Below, piece by piece: positions 1 through 5,965 of a stretch of DNA of 17,260 nt. The number at the start of each line of letters is the position of its first letter. The first letter of the stretch is position 1. The notes under the pieces were generated by a model. It saw only the letters and a program-made list of their open reading frames with translations, had not been told where the DNA came from and did no database searches. The position numbers were made by a program, and so were the translations under genes. The stretch is from an uncultured Clostridia bacterium. GTDB taxonomy: Bacteria > Bacillota > Clostridia > UMGS1810. The stretch covers positions 1-17,260 of the forward strand of contig CAKSFP010000041.1 of assembly GCA_934454585.1 (NCBI GenBank), read 5' to 3'.

Positions 1-447
1 ATAATCAAAAGACACTGATTTGAATTTCTCGACCGAATTACCATTTTCATCTTTGAGATTGTTTTTTACAATATTTCCGTCTTTGAATGCATATCCGTTT
101 TCAAAGCTGTCAATTAAAACCGGCTCATATCCAATGTCTTTTGTGACCTGCTCTGCTGTCGGAAGTGATTTATAATCGGGAGTAGATGACGAAGAACTAA
201 ACCAAGTTGATACAATTCCGCTTGCGGCAAAAACAGTTATGCCTAAAACAAGGGTTGCCGCTATTGCTATAAGAGATATTTTCTTTTTTGATTTCATAGT
301 ATAAGACTTCCTTTCCGTATATGCGGAATCAAGTTTTGCATTGACATTTTGTTTGACAGCACGAATGTCGATGTCAAGCGGACTGCAAAAATCATTTTGC
401 TCTTTATCAATATTCAATTCTTCAAACAGGTCATTTTTTCTATTCAT
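1..447 (-). CDS. Membrane-anchored anti-sigma factor, C-terminus outside the window
   Basis: Reading leftwards from the ATG at 447 the frame stays open for 149 codons to the window edge, so the C-terminal end is missing. The product has a polar cytoplasmic N-terminus of about 50 residues, one hydrophobic segment at about residues 57-75 preceded by a lysine cluster (KSKKK), and an extracytoplasmic part beginning after a serine-rich stretch. The motif around residues 88-125 (SLPTAEQV, DIGYEP, FENGYAF) resembles the sensor domains of clostridial anti-sigma factors in the DUF4179/DUF4367 group. Its ATG overlaps the stop of the upstream sigma gene in an ATGA, so the two are translationally coupled. 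By family knowledge it would bind and hold that sigma factor until an envelope signal arrives; the signal cannot be told from the sequence. The role is inferred from topology and partner gene. Confidence 0.75.
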   Translation of the reverse strand, partial: MNRKNDLFEELNIDKEQNDFCSPLDIDIRAVKQNVNAKLDSAYTERKSYTMKSKKKISLIAIAATLVLGITVFAASGIVSTWFSSSSSTPDYKSLPTAEQVTKDIGYEPVLIDSFENGYAFKDGNIVKNNLKDENGNSVEKFKSVSFDY

Positions 448-983
448 AACATTTCCTCCGCATTTGATAAAATTATTTTCAGTTTGCGTTTTCCTCTTGA
501 AAGTTTGGTTTTTATGGTAGATATGTTAATTCCGGTTACTTTTGAAATATCTTTGAGTTTTTCTCCGAATTTATAATATCTCACAAATATTTCATTGTCA
601 GGCTCTCCCAAGCTCATAACAGCATCCCATAAAGCACTGTTTTCCATATCTTGCTGAATAGTTGATTTTTGGTCCGGAACTTCAATATCATCGAGGTTTT
701 CATAGTCTTTTTTCTTATTTAATCTCTTTAATGCAAGATTTCGGCAAACAGCGGCGAGATATGACCTTATTGTTCCTTTTGCCGGATCTATGTATTCTGC
801 ATTTTTCCAGAGCGTTACGAATACATCCGATACTATTTCCTCAATGTCCTCTTTCGGAAGTCTGTTCCCAACCATATTATACAAAACTGTGCTTAAATAT
901 GGAGTATAAACATCTATTGCTTTGTCTATTGAATTTCGTTCCTTGTTTTTAAGCTGCGTAAGCAACTTCAATTCATCTGCCAT
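444..983 (-). CDS. ECF-type RNA polymerase sigma factor
   Basis: A 179-residue protein of the usual ECF length (about 160-200). Residues about 25-95 correspond to region 2: a first helix (YTPYLSTVLYNMV) and then EDIEEIVSDVFVTLWKNAE, the core-binding and -10 recognition signature. Residues about 115-175 correspond to region 4, with a helix-turn-helix (LKDISKVTGINISTIKTKLSRGKRKLK) for -35 recognition. No region 1.1 or 3 is present, as expected of this class. The gene is first in a two-gene operon with its membrane anti-sigma factor and overlaps it by 4 bases. A TGAAAC -35-like element lies about 80 bases upstream, suggesting autoregulation. The ribosome binding site before the ATG is weak (GAAAG). 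The family assignment is secure; the regulon and inducing signal are unknown. Confidence 0.9.
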   Translation of the reverse strand: MADELKLLTQLKNKERNSIDKAIDVYTPYLSTVLYNMVGNRLPKEDIEEIVSDVFVTLWKNAEYIDPAKGTIRSYLAAVCRNLALKRLNKKKDYENLDDIEVPDQKSTIQQDMENSALWDAVMSLGEPDNEIFVRYYKFGEKLKDISKVTGINISTIKTKLSRGKRKLKIILSNAEEML

Positions 984-1034
984 TTCAAACCAACTTTCTG
1001 TTGCAAAGTCAAAAGCTTTTAGTCTTTACACTCT

Positions 1035-1065
1035 TATATATCCTAAAAAGGCCAAAAAAGTTTCA
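1035..1065 (-). promoter_or_regulatory. Candidate ECF-type promoter of the sigma/anti-sigma operon
   Basis: On the minus strand a TGAAAC (1065-1060) followed by a T-run matches the -35 signature common to ECF promoters. Sixteen bases downstream lies GGATAT/TATATA (about 1043-1035), the only -10 candidate. It sits about 50-80 bases before the sigma gene, where an autoregulated promoter is expected. The -10 is not decisive; a vegetative reading of the same TATATA lacks a good -35. Confidence 0.4.
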
Positions 1066-1111
1066 CTAACGAAAAATTTTTTGTTTGTATTTATTATGCA
1101 ACAAATTTATA

Positions 1112-1141
1112 GAGAAAGCAACTGTTTGCGGCTGCTTTCTC
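1112..1141 (-). terminator. Hairpin after the SLH gene, probable terminator
   Basis: A perfect 9-bp inverted repeat (GAGAAAGCA at 1112-1120, TGCTTTCTC at 1133-1141) with a 12-base loop lies 15 bases past the stop of the SLH gene. The following bases on the minus strand are A/T-rich (TATAAATTTGTT) without a clean T-run. It is therefore a probable but imperfect intrinsic terminator for the leftward SLH gene. Confidence 0.5.
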
Positions 1142-1156
1142 CCATTTGCACAAAGG

Positions 1157-1948
1157 TTATTTTATCCAAGTTTCGGCATTATCGTGAGAGTTTGCGAGGT
1201 GAGTGTTTGCACTCTCCATAACATCGGCATAATACCACATTGAATTATTGTGAATATCCGTAAATTTGTTGAGTACAGACACATTCTTTGTAATATAGCT
1301 TTCATCAGCTTTTCTGCCTGTTGCCCGGTTGACTACCGTCACCACTTCCGCACGGGTAATAGCGTTATCGCCTTTGAATGTTCCGTCAGCATAACCGTTG
1401 AGCCAGCCTGCGTGTTTTGCGTAGGCAACATCGGAATATGCCCAATAATTTGTTGCAACATCAGTGTATTTTACGGTGTAGCTGCCTTTCTTAACATCAT
1501 TAAAGTTTGACTTACCACTGATTTTTTCGCCTTTCTGTTCGGAAATAAGCCTTGCAAAGATAGCAGCAGCTTCGGCACGGCTCATATTATTGTCCGGTCT
1601 GAAAGTGCCGTCATTATACCCGAAAATATATGCCTTATGCTCTGATGCCGGAAGTATCAGCATACCGTTTTTATCCGTTGTGCCGTTAGCGGAATTATTC
1701 TTTTTATCCTTTAAGATAATGGAAACATCAGCCTTTTCATTGCCCTTGCTGTCGGTTGCCTTAATTGTATAGTAATTGTCGCCTGTGAGATCAGCACCAT
1801 TCGGAAGTGTCAGCGTGATTTTACCGTCCTTGTCGGTTGATTTTGAAACAGATACATTTTTTCCGTTTTTATCTGTTACTGTAATGTTTGTAATGTTGGA
1901 ATTATCGTAAAAGACTTTTGCCTTAAGAAGATTGTCGGCTACTCCTTT
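1157..1948 (-). pseudogene. SLH-domain surface protein, 5'-truncated at an IS junction
   Basis: The minus frame is open from 1948 to the stop at 1157 (263 codons) but has no start codon or ribosome binding site at its upstream end. There it meets an in-frame stop at 1949-1951 and IS3 sequence on the other strand. The N-terminal third (1948 to about 1670) is threonine/asparagine-rich beta-sandwich-like sequence with motifs such as ITVTDKNGK and DKDGKITLTLPNG, typical of Ig-like or cadherin-like wall domains. The rest holds three S-layer homology modules: GYNDGTFRPDNNMSRAEAAA, then YWAYSDVAYAK with GYADGTFKGDNAITRAE, then a short FTDI/WYYADVMESA module ending near a terminal ETW. SLH modules hold exported proteins on the cell wall. 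An internal ATG at 1663 would give only 168 residues with no signal peptide, so export is implausible. I read it as the remnant of a larger surface protein. Confidence 0.75.
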
Positions 1949-2341
1949 TCAAGCCGCATTGACACCAATCTTACCGTTACTGCACTTAAGATGGCTGTAA
2001 ATCGTCAAAAACCTCAGAATGACCTGATTTTTCATAGTGACCGTGGTGTTCATTATTCATCCACAGGTTACCGCGAAGCATTAGCAGAGTACAATATTAC
2101 ACAAAGCATGTCAAGAAAGGGTGAGCTGTATGACAATGCCGTAGCAGAAAACTTTTTCAGTTGTCTTAAGTGTGAACTTGTTCACCACAAGCACTACAGA
2201 ACCAGGTCTGAAGCGCAAGCTGATATATTTGCTTACATTGAAGCTTATTACAATTCTGTGCGACCACAATCAGCACTCAATTGGCTTTCGCCGGTTGAGT
2301 ATGAACACCTACTTAGCGTTTATGCCGCGAAAGTTGCTTGA
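1928..2341 (+). pseudogene. IS3-family transposase OrfB, C-terminal fragment
   Basis: In the frame ending at the TGA of 2339-2341 the product carries the distal half of an IS3-group integrase core. It starts with KIVGYSFSSRIDTNLTV, then LIFHSDRGVHYSS with the second catalytic aspartate. Next is QSMSRKGELYDNAVAENFF with the catalytic glutamate, then LKCELVHH, and finally YIEAYYNSVRPQSALNWLSPVEYE. OrfA and the N-terminal part of OrfB with the first aspartate are absent. Transposase-like sequence starts somewhere between about 1913 and 1950, inside or against the SLH frame on the other strand. An ATG at 1991 would give 116 residues without a complete DDE triad, so the copy cannot be active on its own. 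This is the relic of an insertion that was then deleted on its left side. Confidence 0.85.
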
Positions 2342-2445
2342 CAATGAGTAGCCGGTATGATAGGCTTGTGCCCGGGCGAATTGCCCTTGGGCTGCTTCGT
2401 TCTTTCGCCGGTACATCATGCCGGCAGAGGCTCGTTGTCAAGCAA
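2334..2445. repeat. Long imperfect palindrome at the IS fragment's 3' end
   Basis: Outer arms 2334-2348 (TTGCTTGACAATGAG) and 2431-2445 (CTCGTTGTCAAGCAA) are complementary over 15 bases with one difference. Inner arms 2351-2361 (GCCGGTATGAT) and 2415-2425 (ATCATGCCGGC) are complementary over 11 with one difference. Both differences would be G-U pairs in plus-strand RNA. The centre holds a GC-rich part with a short GGGC/GCCC stem. The left arm includes the transposase stop codon. It may be the structured right end of the IS or a separate palindromic repeat. Confidence 0.65.
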
Positions 2446-2479
2446 ACCGTGGAATAAATGCGGTCGGTTTCAGTAAATT

Positions 2480-2509
2480 AACGAAATACTGCGATTCATT
2501 TCGTTTTTT
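2480..2509 (+). terminator. Intrinsic terminator after the IS fragment
   Basis: An 8-bp perfect stem, AACGAAAT (2480-2487) with ATTTCGTT (2498-2505), and a 10-base loop run straight into a T-run ending at 2509. This is a standard rho-independent shape on the plus strand, lying just ahead of the ADP-ribosylglycohydrolase remnant. Confidence 0.6.
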
Positions 2510-2518
2510 GAAGCTTTT

Positions 2519-2719
2519 TTGTGTCCATTTTTGCCGGGAGGGCACACCGACTGCAACGGCGCAACAGTTGGTTCTGTATTAGGAATGGCAAACGGGATTG
2601 CAAGTATATCCCAAAAGTGGACAAATCCGATAAAAGATACCCTGCACACATCTATTTTTGGCGTAGGTACCGTCAAAATATCCGACAGAGTGGACTTGAC
2701 ATTAAAGCATATAAATTGA
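2519..2719 (+). pseudogene. ADP-ribosylglycohydrolase remnant (C-terminal part)
   Basis: A 66-codon frame with no ATG at its head reads GGHTDCNGATVGSVLG, followed by MANGIASISQKWTNPIKDTL and SIFGVGTVKISD. The H/D-T-D-x-N-x-A-x-x-G block is the C-terminal metal-binding motif of the ADP-ribosylglycohydrolase (DraG/ARH) fold. Complete members are about 300 residues or more; here everything before this motif is missing, and the upstream bases hold a terminator rather than matching sequence. The enzyme would remove ADP-ribose from proteins or small molecules, but this piece cannot be active. A strong terminator follows the stop, as expected of the original gene's 3' end. The 5' part was probably lost in the same rearrangement that left the IS3 fragment. 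Confidence 0.75.
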
Positions 2720-2746
2720 ACTGTTTTTCAAGAACATATAAGAGAG

Positions 2747-2787
2747 AAAGCGGTCAAAGCAGATTGCATCTGTTTTGACCGCTTTTT
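2747..2787 (+). terminator. Intrinsic terminator of the ADP-ribosylglycohydrolase remnant
   Basis: Twelve-base arms AAAGCGGTCAAA (2747-2758) and TTTGACCGCTTT (2774-2785) enclose a second small stem CAGAT/ATCTG and are followed by further T residues. Since the arms start with A-runs and end with T-runs, it could stop transcription from both sides. Confidence 0.8.
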
Positions 2788-2790
2788 CGG

Positions 2791-2842
2791 GCTCTGAAAA
2801 CAGCGGTTACGGTCATAAACTTCATGCCGCAAATTTCAGAGC
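2791..2842. repeat. Inverted repeat downstream of spoVG
   Basis: GCTCTGAAA (2791-2799) and TTTCAGAGC (2834-2842) form a perfect 9-bp stem over a 34-base loop holding a short GCGG/CCGC pair. It lies just after the spoVG stop on the minus strand. It has no T-run of its own, so it may be a 3' stabilising hairpin, with the adjoining palindrome at 2747-2787 acting as terminator. Confidence 0.4.
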
Positions 2843-2863
2843 AAGAGACTTTATCAGCCTCTG

Positions 2864-3163
2864 TTATGCATTATATTCCGGGCTGAACTGATGAAAAGCC
2901 TCCTGTTCAACCATGGTCGAATTATACTTTTCCAAAATTCTCTCCGACAACAGCTCCCGCATTTCTATGTTTATCGGGTGTGCAATGTCCTTAAACTCAT
3001 TGTCGGGCGTCTTTCTGCTCGGCATTGCAATAAACAGCTTGTCCTGGCCCTCAATAATCTTTATGTCGTGCACAACAAAGCAATTATCAAATGTGACCGA
3101 TACAACCGCTTTCATCTTTGCGTCCTGTGACATCTGCCTGATTCTTATGTCCGTGATTTCCAT
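2864..3163 (-). CDS. spoVG: Septation/sporulation regulator SpoVG
   Basis: The 99-residue product (MEITDIRIRQMSQ... to ...FSPEYNA) matches SpoVG in length and in its conserved stretches. These are the N-terminal ITDIRIR, the middle VVSVTFDNCFVVHDIKIIEG, then LFIAMPSRK and the DIAHPIN motif, followed by a helical tail. I chose the ATG at 3163 because GGAGG stands about 7 bases before it; an upstream extension of the frame has no such site and no family similarity. SpoVG is a small DNA/RNA-binding protein that affects asymmetric septation, sporulation and, in several Bacillota, surface and virulence genes. It stands alone on the minus strand, divergent from tmcAL. Its leader contains an 8-bp inverted repeat. 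No clear promoter could be assigned. Identification is secure; presence suggests but does not prove sporulation, because non-sporulating Bacillota also keep this gene. Confidence 0.93.
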   Translation of the reverse strand: MEITDIRIRQMSQDAKMKAVVSVTFDNCFVVHDIKIIEGQDKLFIAMPSRKTPDNEFKDIAHPINIEMRELLSERILEKYNSTMVEQEAFHQFSPEYNA

Positions 3164-3186
3164 AATGTTACCTCCGTTTGTTATTG

Positions 3187-3220
3187 TTAGGCAAACGAGA
3201 CTTGAATACGCATTGCCTAA
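3187..3220 (-). promoter_or_regulatory. Inverted repeat in the spoVG leader
   Basis: TTAGGCAA (3187-3194) and TTGCCTAA (3213-3220) form a perfect 8-bp inverted repeat with an 18-base spacer, about 24 bases before the spoVG start codon. It could be a leader hairpin or a protein-binding site. Function is unknown. Confidence 0.35.
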
Positions 3221-3280
3221 GTAAGTTTTTATAAATATATTTTGTCTGCATTCACATATTTTATTCAATCATATAAGTGC

Positions 3281-3309
3281 TTGAATTTTTGCTTAAATTC
3301 GTATATAAT
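3281..3309 (+). promoter_or_regulatory. Promoter of tmcAL
   Basis: TTGAAT (3281-3286), a 17-base spacer and a perfect TATAAT (3304-3309) make a strong vegetative promoter on the plus strand. Transcription would begin near 3316, after the first possible start codon of the frame at 3277. This supports the start at 3343. Confidence 0.75.
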
Positions 3310-3342
3310 ATGAATATGAAATCTAAATTCGGGAGCAGGAAA

Positions 3343-4503
3343 ATGATTGACGGCAAAAAAGTATGCGGAATAGTCTGCGAATACAATCCGTTCCACAACG
3401 GTCACAAATATCAGATAGACCAAACGCGCCGCCTAGGCTATGATTATATTATATGCGCGATGAGCGGCAGCATGGTTCAGCGCGGAGATGTCGCGGTATA
3501 TGACAAATGGTTCCGCGCCAAAACCGCCGTTGAAAACGGTGCCGACCTTGTGATAGAGATACCGGCATATTATGTCCTGCAATCCGCACAAAACTATGCT
3601 CACGGCGCCGTGAGACTGATAGATTCTCTCGGAATAGCCGACGGGCTGTCGTTCGGCAGTGAGTCGGCAGACTTGCACCGATTGAATGAGATATCGGATA
3701 TACTTTGCAACGAACCGCAAATATTCAAAGACACACTCGCCGCAGCCCTTAAAAACGGACTCAGCTACCCCGCCGCATGTGCGGCAGCTTTTGCGGAGAC
3801 ACTCGCTGATGCGCAGTTTTCTCTCATGCCGAACGACACCTTAGCGGTGAACTATATGTCCGCACTGAAAAAAATCGGCTCGTCCATAACTCCCGTTGCC
3901 GTGACACGCAGCGGCGGCTACCACGACACTGCCCCGCTGTCAGCCGACTGTGCAAGCGCCACCGCCGTGCGCGCGCTCATATCGGACGGCAAAGACATAT
4001 CGGCATATGTGCCGAATATCTCGAACGAGCGTTACAACATAAACCGCATAGAAAGCCTGATCCTCGGCACACTGCGCCTTGCCGACGCATCAAAACTCGG
4101 CGATACAACCGGCATGGAACCGGGCCTTGCAAACAGGCTTATATCATGCGCAAAATCTGCGGCAAACCTTGATGAGTTTTTTGCTGCGTGCGTATCAAAA
4201 AGATACACCGCTCACCGAATACGCCGCACAGTGCTCTGCGCTCTGCTCACCATGAAACAAGGCTTTGTGCACGACTATATACGAGTGCTGTCATTCAATG
4301 AAAACGGCAAAAACATACTGGCACATATCAAGAAGAAATCCGGCCTCGCCATAGTTACAAAGACGGCGGATTTTGTGCCGCGAGAAAACAGTGCTTTTAG
4401 ATTTGACATCGCCGCAACGGATATTGCTGCGTTGTGTTGCAACTTTCCCGAAAAAAGAAAGGGCGGCAAGGATTTCACAACCTCGCCGTCGTTTGTGAGA
4501 TGA
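3343..4503 (+). CDS. tmcAL: tRNA(Met) cytidine acetate ligase
   Basis: The 386-residue product opens with VCGIVCEYNPFHNGHKYQI, the nucleotidyltransferase-superfamily motif (H18-N-G-H21) of the YlbM/TmcAL family. It goes on with MSGSMVQRGDVAVYDKWFRAKTA and the GADLVIEIP block. The C-terminal KGGKDFTTSP also fits, and the length is in the family range (about 380-415). The enzyme uses ATP and acetate to form N4-acetylcytidine at the wobble position of elongator tRNA-Met, which helps decode AUG accurately; it is cytosolic. The start at 3343 is preceded by GGGAGCAGGA and lies downstream of the promoter at 3281-3309, whereas the longer frame from 3277 begins inside the promoter. It is monocistronic and converges on the Nudix gene. 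Its codons are GC-rich compared with the left end of the window. Confidence 0.92.
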   Translation: MIDGKKVCGIVCEYNPFHNGHKYQIDQTRRLGYDYIICAMSGSMVQRGDVAVYDKWFRAKTAVENGADLVIEIPAYYVLQSAQNYAHGAVRLIDSLGIADGLSFGSESADLHRLNEISDILCNEPQIFKDTLAAALKNGLSYPAACAAAFAETLADAQFSLMPNDTLAVNYMSALKKIGSSITPVAVTRSGGYHDTAPLSADCASATAVRALISDGKDISAYVPNISNERYNINRIESLILGTLRLADASKLGDTTGMEPGLANRLISCAKSAANLDEFFAACVSKRYTAHRIRRTVLCALLTMKQGFVHDYIRVLSFNENGKNILAHIKKKSGLAIVTKTADFVPRENSAFRFDIAATDIAALCCNFPEKRKGGKDFTTSPSFVR

Positions 4504-4545
4504 TGCAAATTGTTTTAAGCAGCGGAACGGCTGCGTACCGTTTCC

Positions 4546-5082
4546 CTACTGCCTCAGCAGCTCCCTTGCCTTAAACAGAGCCGCAATTGTCTTGCCATCC
4601 TTTATCTCATTATTCATTATCATTTCAAACAATTTGTCAATATGAATTTTCTCCACAGCGACAAACTCGTCCTCATCGGGATCTGTCTCCCCTTGCGAAA
4701 GTCCCGTCGCAAGGAACATCCTGAGCCGCTCATCGCAAAAGCCGACGGAGGGGTAAAACTCACCCATGAATTGCAGCTTCTTTGCGTGAAGCCCCGTCTC
4801 CTCGCGCAGTTCCCTTGCGGCGGCGACGGCTATGTCCTCGCCCTTGTCAAGCTTGCCGGCCGGAATTTCGAGAATTATCTCATCATACGGTATGCGATAC
4901 TGCCTCACCATATACACAAATCCGTCCTCATCCACCGGCACCACACCGACGCCGCCGGGATGGCGCACAATCTCACGCTTCGCCTGTGCTCCGTTGGGAC
5001 ATATCACCGTGTCAAGCGTCAGTTTGATTATGGCGCCGTCATATATTTTTTCGGAATCAATGGTCTTTTCACGCAGTTTCAT
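4546..5082 (-). CDS. nudF: Nudix hydrolase, ADP-ribose/ADP-sugar pyrophosphatase
   Basis: A 178-residue product with a complete Nudix box at residues 76-98: G76, E82, then R90-E-L-R-E-E-T-G-L98, matching GX5EX7REUXEEXGU. Before it stand GGVGVVPVD, the RQYRIPY motif and EIPAGKLDKGE, the arrangement of the ADP-ribose pyrophosphatase (NudF/YqkG) group. That group splits ADP-ribose into AMP and ribose 5-phosphate with Mg2+. The start at 5082 is chosen because AAGGGGG stands 11 bases before it and family similarity begins at KLREKTIDSEKIYDGAI; the longer frame to 5139 would overlap the upstream gene by 41 bases. It lies 16 bases after the stop of the envelope-protein gene, so the two are probably co-transcribed. 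Nudix identity is certain; the exact substrate is inferred. Confidence 0.88.
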   Translation of the reverse strand: MKLREKTIDSEKIYDGAIIKLTLDTVICPNGAQAKREIVRHPGGVGVVPVDEDGFVYMVRQYRIPYDEIILEIPAGKLDKGEDIAVAAARELREETGLHAKKLQFMGEFYPSVGFCDERLRMFLATGLSQGETDPDEDEFVAVEKIHIDKLFEMIMNNEIKDGKTIAALFKARELLRQ

Positions 5083-5098
5083 CTGTCCGTCTGCCCCC

Positions 5099-5890
5099 TT
5101 ATATTTTTTTGTGTTTTGTGGCGCCGATATACACCGCAATCATTCCTATGATGAGTCCTGCGGCGATTATGCCGACCGCAATTATCCGTCTGCCCGTTAC
5201 AAATCCGCGGTCTATCGCTCCTATACCGCCCACGGGATTATTGGGATTGACAGCTATCACATCCTGTTTTTTGTCGGTCGAGACTATCTTGCCGTCTTTG
5301 TCGATATACTTTATCGGCAGTTGTGTTTTAACATCCGGCGGATAGAGTCTTATCTCCTTGCCTTCCTTGGTTATGCCCACAGTGCCGTCGCCAAAATTAA
5401 ATTCCTTTTGCATACCGTCGGAGCGGATGTAATATGCCACCGCCACTATGTCATCCATACAATCTTTGTTTTTCATCTCGTCGGGAGCAAGAACGCTTAA
5501 TGTGCGTATATCCACAGTGTCGGTCTTATACACCGCACCGACAGCCTCATAGAGGGGTTCGGTGCCGTTTTCTTCGCCGGCATTTAAGGAGATGAATATG
5601 TTGTCACCCACCTTGGGTGTGTTGTAATCCTGAGCGTGTTCGCTGCAATATGTGTATCGGAATTTTTTGATTTTCACAGAATGTGCAAGCTCGGTTTTGT
5701 CTCCCGGCAGCACACCGACGGAATTGTACACATCCGCGGTTATGCTCTCATCGTCAATATCGCTTATCGTTGCGAGCACCGTCATGTCGTGCTCATCGTT
5801 TATCGTGGTGAGCGCAAGGTCGCGCGCAGATACTCCAAAAATGCAGCAAAGCACAGCGGTAAGCACAGTGCACATCAAAAATTTTCTCAT
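5099..5890 (-). CDS. Exported, C-terminally membrane-anchored protein of unknown function
   Basis: I do not recognise a family. The 263-residue product starts with a signal-peptide-like segment (residues 1-22: MRK, a hydrophobic core with two cysteines, then GVSA). It continues as a mostly beta-like, acidic extracellular region rich in Asp and Thr (YKTDTVDIRT, FNFGDGTVGITKEGKEIRLYPP). It ends with a single transmembrane helix at about residues 236-256, a basic tail (KHKKI) and an arginine pair just before the helix. This predicts a type I membrane protein facing outwards. The start is decided by the ribosome binding site: AAGGAGGT (5904-5897) touches the first ATG at 5896 but is 7 bases from the second at 5890, so 5890 is preferred. 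No clear promoter was found; the ispH-S1 terminator lies just upstream. It is followed after 16 bases by the Nudix gene. Confidence 0.7.
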   Translation of the reverse strand: MRKFLMCTVLTAVLCCIFGVSARDLALTTINDEHDMTVLATISDIDDESITADVYNSVGVLPGDKTELAHSVKIKKFRYTYCSEHAQDYNTPKVGDNIFISLNAGEENGTEPLYEAVGAVYKTDTVDIRTLSVLAPDEMKNKDCMDDIVAVAYYIRSDGMQKEFNFGDGTVGITKEGKEIRLYPPDVKTQLPIKYIDKDGKIVSTDKKQDVIAVNPNNPVGGIGAIDRGFVTGRRIIAVGIIAAGLIIGMIAVYIGATKHKKI

Positions 5891-5914
5891 ATCCATACCT
5901 CCTTCGTCATGCTA

Positions 5915-5946
5915 ATATTAAAAGGGCGTTCCGTCAGGACCGCCCT
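5915..5946 (-). terminator. Intrinsic terminator of ispH-S1
   Basis: On the minus strand AGGGCG (5946-5941) and CGCCCT (5928-5923) pair around a loop with a short inner stem, and the hairpin runs into TTTTAATATT. It lies about 20 bases past the ispH-S1 stop and separates that gene from the envelope-protein gene. Confidence 0.7.
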
Positions 5947-5965
5947 CTTTGCAAATCAAAAAATA

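Noticed and set aside
1157..1663. Treating the 168-residue frame from the ATG at 1663 as an intact SLH gene
   Set aside because: The frame continues upstream with wall-domain-like sequence to 1948, and a start at 1663 would lack a signal peptide and cut through the first SLH region.
2470..2676. Minus-strand frame opposite the ADP-ribosylglycohydrolase remnant
   Set aside because: The plus-strand frame carries a conserved family motif; the minus frame carries none.
4504..4545. Hairpin between tmcAL and the Nudix gene as a terminator
   Set aside because: GGAACGG pairs with CCGTTTCC only with a bulge and there is no T-run on either strand, so it is too weak to list.
4642..5151. Long plus-strand frames opposite the Nudix gene
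   Set aside because: They are antisense shadows of a gene with a complete Nudix box, with no ribosome binding site or recognisable motif.
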